The translations under genes and the position numbers were made by a program. 36,785 bases of DNA from the NCBI GenBank assembly GCA_016936075.1, contig JAFGPS010000127.1, forward strand, positions 1 to 36,785, read 5' to 3'. Every line of letters starts with the position of its first letter. The first letter of the stretch is position 1. Positions 34,101 through 36,785 of the stretch are shown one piece after another. The DNA is from Sedimentisphaerales bacterium. GTDB taxonomy: Bacteria > Planctomycetota > Phycisphaerae > Sedimentisphaerales > Anaerobacaceae. Under the pieces are notes generated by a model that worked only from the letters and a program-made list of their open reading frames with translations, was not told the origin of the DNA and did no database searches.

Positions 34101-34488
34101 TGCCGCATGGCTTGAGGATGAAGTGCAGGGTAAACATCAGATTAAAACAGAATTTAAAAGTGATGGATTACTTAAACCGCTTGATGAGGATATTTGTGTC
34201 TTGTTATTTAGAAGTGTGCGGGAAATTCTTTTTAATGTTATCAAGCATGCACAGGCTAACAAAGTTAAGGTTTTTGTAAGGGTAATAGATAACAATATTA
34301 AAATTCAGGTAGAAGATGATGGTGTAGGATTTAAACCAGATGAAGTAGCTGCTAACGCTTTTGTTCAATCGAAATTTGGTCTATTTAGTATTCAGGAAAG
34401 GCTGGAACATTTTGGCGGGAATATCGAAATAGATTCTAATCCTGGTGGTGGTTGCAGGATAACTTTAATTGCTCCGTTAAAAGAATAA
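31174..34488 (+). CDS. Seven-PAS soluble sensor histidine kinase (NarL-partner type)
   Basis: A 1104-residue kinase with no transmembrane segment, so probably a cytosolic sensor. Seven PAS domains follow each other, each ended by a D-I-T/S-x-R-K-type linker (near residues 115, 243, 365, 492, 613, 746 and 873). A HisKA_3 dimerisation domain follows, with phospho-acceptor His911 in E-L-H-D-H, then a HATPase_c domain with N-box near 1015-1028 and E-D-D-G-V-G-F near 1048. PAS1 has Cys54, Cys55, His59 and Cys68. PAS5 has Cys554, Cys558, His563 and Cys565. These clusters could bind metal or sense redox. The response regulator gene follows by 31 bases. Confidence 0.92.
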   Translation: MEKKHEHNEIWLNIVNSFSDVVVLTDIQGNILKINKAGESFLGVSSEKIIGKLCCKLFHGSKKHISDCPMQKMLQTGQRSNSEHCLSGEKWISITVEPIKDEKGEIKNAVHIIRDITQQKQLEKTLKDSEEKFKSIFENATDAITYLDCRGKILDVNKQVVNLRNGSKEEVINRHFSNINVLSLKDIPKYLKLFKSVLTGEKATVTVEVYNKKREKRFLECSATLIKYDSGPARIMVISRDITDRKITENMLRESEQRLRSIIDHSIEMFYIHDTSHQLTYVSPQCKDILDYTPEEMMVKWTDLVTDNPINIKGFELTQKAIKTGKRQKSYLLEIRRKDGKCRIVEIDESPLKDNKGKVVGITGALRDITEHKHVADAFRESEEKFKNLAEQSPNMIFINKKGKVVYTNKRSSEILGYERDEFYSDDFNFLGLIAPESIEKITNAFTRHLNEQEIEPYEYALITKEGQRIEAIITTKLIDYEGSKSILGIITDITERKKVENSLRKSEEKWRLLYENLPGGSFVVNKDYIIEDVNDILCILTGFKREELVGQSCGIICPKGPHKCPIFDLGKIRIDNDETAVKTKDGQLVPILKSARKIPFDDKEVIVESFQDITERKKADEELKNSEARYHSLFNNANDSIFIMDFDKIIECNNKTLEIFRCSSDRIIGKKPYDPFSPKFQPDGHSSKEKAIEKINLALNGQSQFFEWYHLRYDGTPFYAEISLSPIELIGKTYIQALVRDISERKKAEESLQKSEYNLLEAQRIAHIGSWALQLDTGVVTCSDEMLRIWGYDTKKRSVKYEEILERIHYEDRDRVRKAIYRAMTNETGYESVFRLVLPDQSERIIYGLGHVEKDSEGKPCFILGTGQDITERKKAEENILKYQKQLKSLASQLTLSEEKERHRIATELHDHISQYLAVSMMKLDELLNVSDSEEKRKIIEQINEWLQYAMEESHTLTFDLSSPVLHELGFERAVAAWLEDEVQGKHQIKTEFKSDGLLKPLDEDICVLLFRSVREILFNVIKHAQANKVKVFVRVIDNNIKIQVEDDGVGFKPDEVAANAFVQSKFGLFSIQERLEHFGGNIEIDSNPGGGCRITLIAPLKE

Positions 34489-34519
34489 TGATTATTTGGA
34501 ATTTAATTTGAGTTGAAAA

Positions 34520-35185
34520 ATGAGTATAAAGATTTTAATTGCTGATAAACACGAAATTGTACGTGAAGCTCTTCGTTCTCTGATTAAAAAACAACCTGAC
34601 ATGGAAATAATCTGTGAAGTAGCTGATGGTATGAAAATCTTTAATCTATCCCGGCAACTTAAACCTGATATTATCATTATCGATATATACCTGCCTATAC
34701 TAAATGGAATTGATGCAACAAAACAAATAATTAGTGAATTTCCTGATATTAAAATAATTGCCTTGTCAATGCATACAAACTCGATAATTGTATCTGATAT
34801 GATAAAAGCGGGTGCATCTGGTTATATATTGAAGGATTGTTTTTTTAATGAACTTCCAGATGCAATACGGATTGTACACAATGGCGGTGTTTACCTAAGT
34901 TCATTTTTAATAAGTATGGTTGTAAGTGATTATTTGAGTTGCTTGTCTGGTGCCGGTGGTTTGTATTTAGAATCTCTTACCGAGAGAGAAAATAAAATTC
35001 TTAAGTTGCTCGGAGAGGGAGAAAACACTAAACAAATTGCTCAGAAAATGAAGGTAAGTGTCAAGTCGATTGAAATAAACCGATGTAAAATAATACAAAA
35101 ACTAAATAATACGAACTTTTCTGATATTGCATTCAAATCATTTCTTGGAGGTCTTAGTTCTATCGAAATGAGCAAAATAAGTTAA
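34520..35185 (+). CDS. NarL/FixJ-family response regulator
   Basis: A 221-residue transcription factor and probable partner of the kinase before it. The receiver domain (about 1-120) has the phospho-acceptor Asp55 in I-I-D-I-Y-L-P, the switch Ser83 and Lys105 in Y-I-L-K-D. Residues about 150-215 form a LuxR-type helix-turn-helix: L-T-E-R-E-N-K-I-L-K-L-L-G-E-G, then T-K-Q-I-A-Q-K-M and S-V-K-S-I-E-I-N. The D-K-H in place of the usual D-D-H near residue 9 replaces one acidic-pocket residue with lysine, which may alter metal binding. No terminator is seen after it. Confidence 0.93.
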   Translation: MSIKILIADKHEIVREALRSLIKKQPDMEIICEVADGMKIFNLSRQLKPDIIIIDIYLPILNGIDATKQIISEFPDIKIIALSMHTNSIIVSDMIKAGASGYILKDCFFNELPDAIRIVHNGGVYLSSFLISMVVSDYLSCLSGAGGLYLESLTERENKILKLLGEGENTKQIAQKMKVSVKSIEINRCKIIQKLNNTNFSDIAFKSFLGGLSSIEMSKIS

Positions 35186-35316
35186 ATTTCATATCTTTTA
35201 GTATACAAATATTCTTGCTATTTCTTGATTATTTGAATAATGTTTAGATCTATTTGAATCGTATTATCTAAGGTTAGGATTAGAAATTAATGTAAATATC
35301 ATATAGTCGATTGTTT

Positions 35317-35388
35317 GCGGGCGTAATTCAGTGGTAGAATGTCAGCTTCCCAAGCTGAATGTCGCCGGTTCGAATCCGGTCGCCCGCT
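35317..35388 (+). tRNA. tRNA-Gly (anticodon CCC)
   Basis: A complete cloverleaf. Acceptor arm GCGGGCG / CGCCCGC; D arm with AGTGGTAG; anticodon stem TCAGC / GCTGA with loop TTCCCAA, giving anticodon CCC at 34-36; T arm GCCGG-TTCGAAT-CCGGT; discriminator T. CCA is not encoded. A run of T follows directly and may end transcription. Confidence 0.97.
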
Positions 35389-35514
35389 TTTTTTGTAAGT
35401 ATAGTAAATATAGAGGTTTAAGAGATGGTTCTGCTCGATATTTTTAATATATCATAACTTATTTAGCATATTATTTTTTATAAATAATAAGATATTATTA
35501 AAAAGTCAATTTTC

Positions 35515-35546
35515 TTGACTTTCCTGCTATAAATTTAGTATATAAT
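35515..35546 (+). promoter_or_regulatory. Possible promoter for the large secreted protein
   Basis: TTGACT (35515-35520) and TATAAT (35541-35546), with 20 bases between, longer than ideal. The region 35389-35628 is otherwise AT-rich with no other feature seen. Confidence 0.35.
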
Positions 35547-35628
35547 ATATAAAGGGAAATGATATTAGATTGACAGTTTTATAATATCTTATTTTAGAAA
35601 AATTTAGTTTTATTAACGGAGGATTGAG

Positions 35629-36785
35629 TTGAATAAAATATTCATTTTGATATTTTTCGCAATTATCTTATCTCCTTTTTTCTCAGCTCAAGCTCAAACA
35701 ATCATCTGGATTTCAGAATGGAATAGAGATGTCAATGATATTCCTTTCGATCAGGATTGGATAGATATGCTTGATGCTCAGGGATATAATGTAATTGCAG
35801 ATACAACTGGAAATTACGAGTCTTTAAATACTGAGAAATTGATGGCGCTCGATGCGGCTGATTTAGTTATTTTTAGCAGAAATACAAACAGTAAAAATTA
35901 TATTGATGGCGGAGAGATTACTCAATGGAATTCATTAAATGCGCCACTTATTTTATTGAACGCATATCTTACAAGGACAAATCGTTGGCAATGGATTAAT
36001 AGCAGTCAGGCTGAAGAATTTCTTGATGAGAAAATGATGGAAATTGTTGATAGTAATCATGACATTTTTAAGGGTATATCAGCAAATAATGGCCAGGTAG
36101 ATATGATTGACGAAGCAGTCAACGAAGGTGAAGTTACTTTTATTACCTCAGATACAATAGGTAATGGAATAGTATTAGCTAAGAGAGCCGAGGACAACTA
36201 TGTATGGATAGCTGAATGGGAAGCTGGTACTGAATTTTACTCAGGTACATCCCAAAAGCCTGTAGAAAAAAGGATGCTCTTTACCGCAGGAGGAAGTGCG
36301 TCACAGTTCAGTGGCTCGTTGAATCTAACTGAAGATGGTAAGCAAATATTTCTGAATTCTGTAAGTTACATGCTTGGAGTAGCGAATAAGGCTAAAGTGC
36401 ATTATCCCGTCAATAATTCTCAAGAGATTGAATATAATCCGATTCTTAGCTGGATTCCGGGAATTTCTGCAGAATCTCACAACGTATTTATCGGTACCGA
36501 TTTCAATGATGTTAGAAATGCGACTATTGATGAGCCGCTCGGTACAACCGTTTCTCCCAATCTGACGCTGGATGTAAATTATTTTGATCCAGGCTGCCTT
36601 GAATTTGGCAAAAAATATTTCTGGAGAGTTGATGAAATTGGTGGATCATCGGAAGATGAGGTATACAAAGGAAACATATGGAGTTTTACAGTTGAGAAAG
36701 CTGCATTAGATTTACCATTTTCAAGCATAGAAAAGGTTACTGCAATAAGCAGTGCATCCGGCTACGACCCGTGTGATACAGTAAA
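35629..36785 (+). CDS. Large secreted protein, 3' end beyond the window (FN3-like module, then a probable discoidin-type domain)
   Basis: An open frame from TTG at 35629 runs to the window end (385 codons and two bases), so the C-terminus is missing. GGAGG (35618-35622) lies 6 bases before the TTG, which decides the start. A Sec signal peptide (about 1-23, ending S-A-Q-A) is followed by a domain of about 230 residues with a ThuA/flavodoxin-like look (I-I-W-I-S-E-W, then A-A-D-L-V-I-F-S-R). An FN3-like module follows at about 255-363, with L-S-W-I-P-G, F-G-K-K-Y-F-W-R-V-D and W-S-F-T-V. At about 371 the text I-T-A-I-S-S-A-S-G-Y-D-P looks like the entry of a discoidin-type carbohydrate-binding domain. 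LamG domains often follow in such Planctomycete proteins. Confidence 0.8.
   Translation, partial: MNKIFILIFFAIILSPFFSAQAQTIIWISEWNRDVNDIPFDQDWIDMLDAQGYNVIADTTGNYESLNTEKLMALDAADLVIFSRNTNSKNYIDGGEITQWNSLNAPLILLNAYLTRTNRWQWINSSQAEEFLDEKMMEIVDSNHDIFKGISANNGQVDMIDEAVNEGEVTFITSDTIGNGIVLAKRAEDNYVWIAEWEAGTEFYSGTSQKPVEKRMLFTAGGSASQFSGSLNLTEDGKQIFLNSVSYMLGVANKAKVHYPVNNSQEIEYNPILSWIPGISAESHNVFIGTDFNDVRNATIDEPLGTTVSPNLTLDVNYFDPGCLEFGKKYFWRVDEIGGSSEDEVYKGNIWSFTVEKAALDLPFSSIEKVTAISSASGYDPCDTV

Noticed and set aside
1..36785. CRISPR array
   Set aside because: No series of regularly spaced identical repeats was seen anywhere in the window.

Overview
The window reads as a piece of an AT-rich Planctomycetota chromosome, most likely class Phycisphaerae and probably close to Sedimentisphaerales. 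This placement rests on gene content: ECF sigma factors paired with membrane proteins carrying a W-R-x-x-M / S-A-A-A transmembrane signature, a DUF1573 lipoprotein, a GH115 glucuronidase, a BNR_4 protein and a large secreted protein with an FN3-like module. It is recognition by eye, not a phylogeny.

Layout. 1-3.3 kb: acyl carrier protein and KAS II (acpP-fabF), an outer-membrane barrel protein and a methyltransferase. 3.4-5.7 kb: a first sigma/membrane-partner module. 5.7-13.9 kb: tilS, a TPR-like lipoprotein, the DUF1573 lipoprotein, GH115 and a membrane-anchored MsrB-MsrA fusion. 14.1-21.0 kb: four sigma/partner modules in tandem, three of them closed by near-identical AAGCCCT/AGGGCTT terminators. 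21.2-22.8 kb: an Asp-rich exported protein whose frame continues past an in-frame TGA. 23-30.5 kb: small lipoproteins, a DUF3795 protein, a TPR/EF-hand protein, a glyoxalase II, a BNR_4 protein, a Na+/Ca2+ exchanger and SppA. 30.6-36.8 kb: the small SRP RNA, a seven-PAS histidine kinase with its NarL-type regulator, tRNA-Gly(CCC), and the start of a large secreted protein cut by the window edge.

How the genes work together. Each sigma gene overlaps or closely precedes a gene for a membrane partner with a cytosolic N-terminus, one transmembrane helix and a large extracytoplasmic domain. This is the layout of a sigma/anti-sigma signalling pair. In the tandem array the sigma type and the partner's cytosolic head alternate B-A-B-A, while the extracytoplasmic domains run X-X-Y-Y. 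That points to head/sensor domain exchange at the conserved transmembrane junction, or to tandem duplication followed by conversion. In all five partners the junction also carries GGAGA, six bases, then an in-frame ATG, which could be an internal translation start.

The strongest single oddity is the gene at 21190-22674. Its TGA is followed by 52 open in-frame codons that read like the end of the same domain, and by a 7-bp hairpin with a G-first loop 20 bases after the TGA, as in a bacterial SECIS. This is a candidate undescribed selenoprotein; a decayed or mis-sequenced Cys codon is the main alternative.
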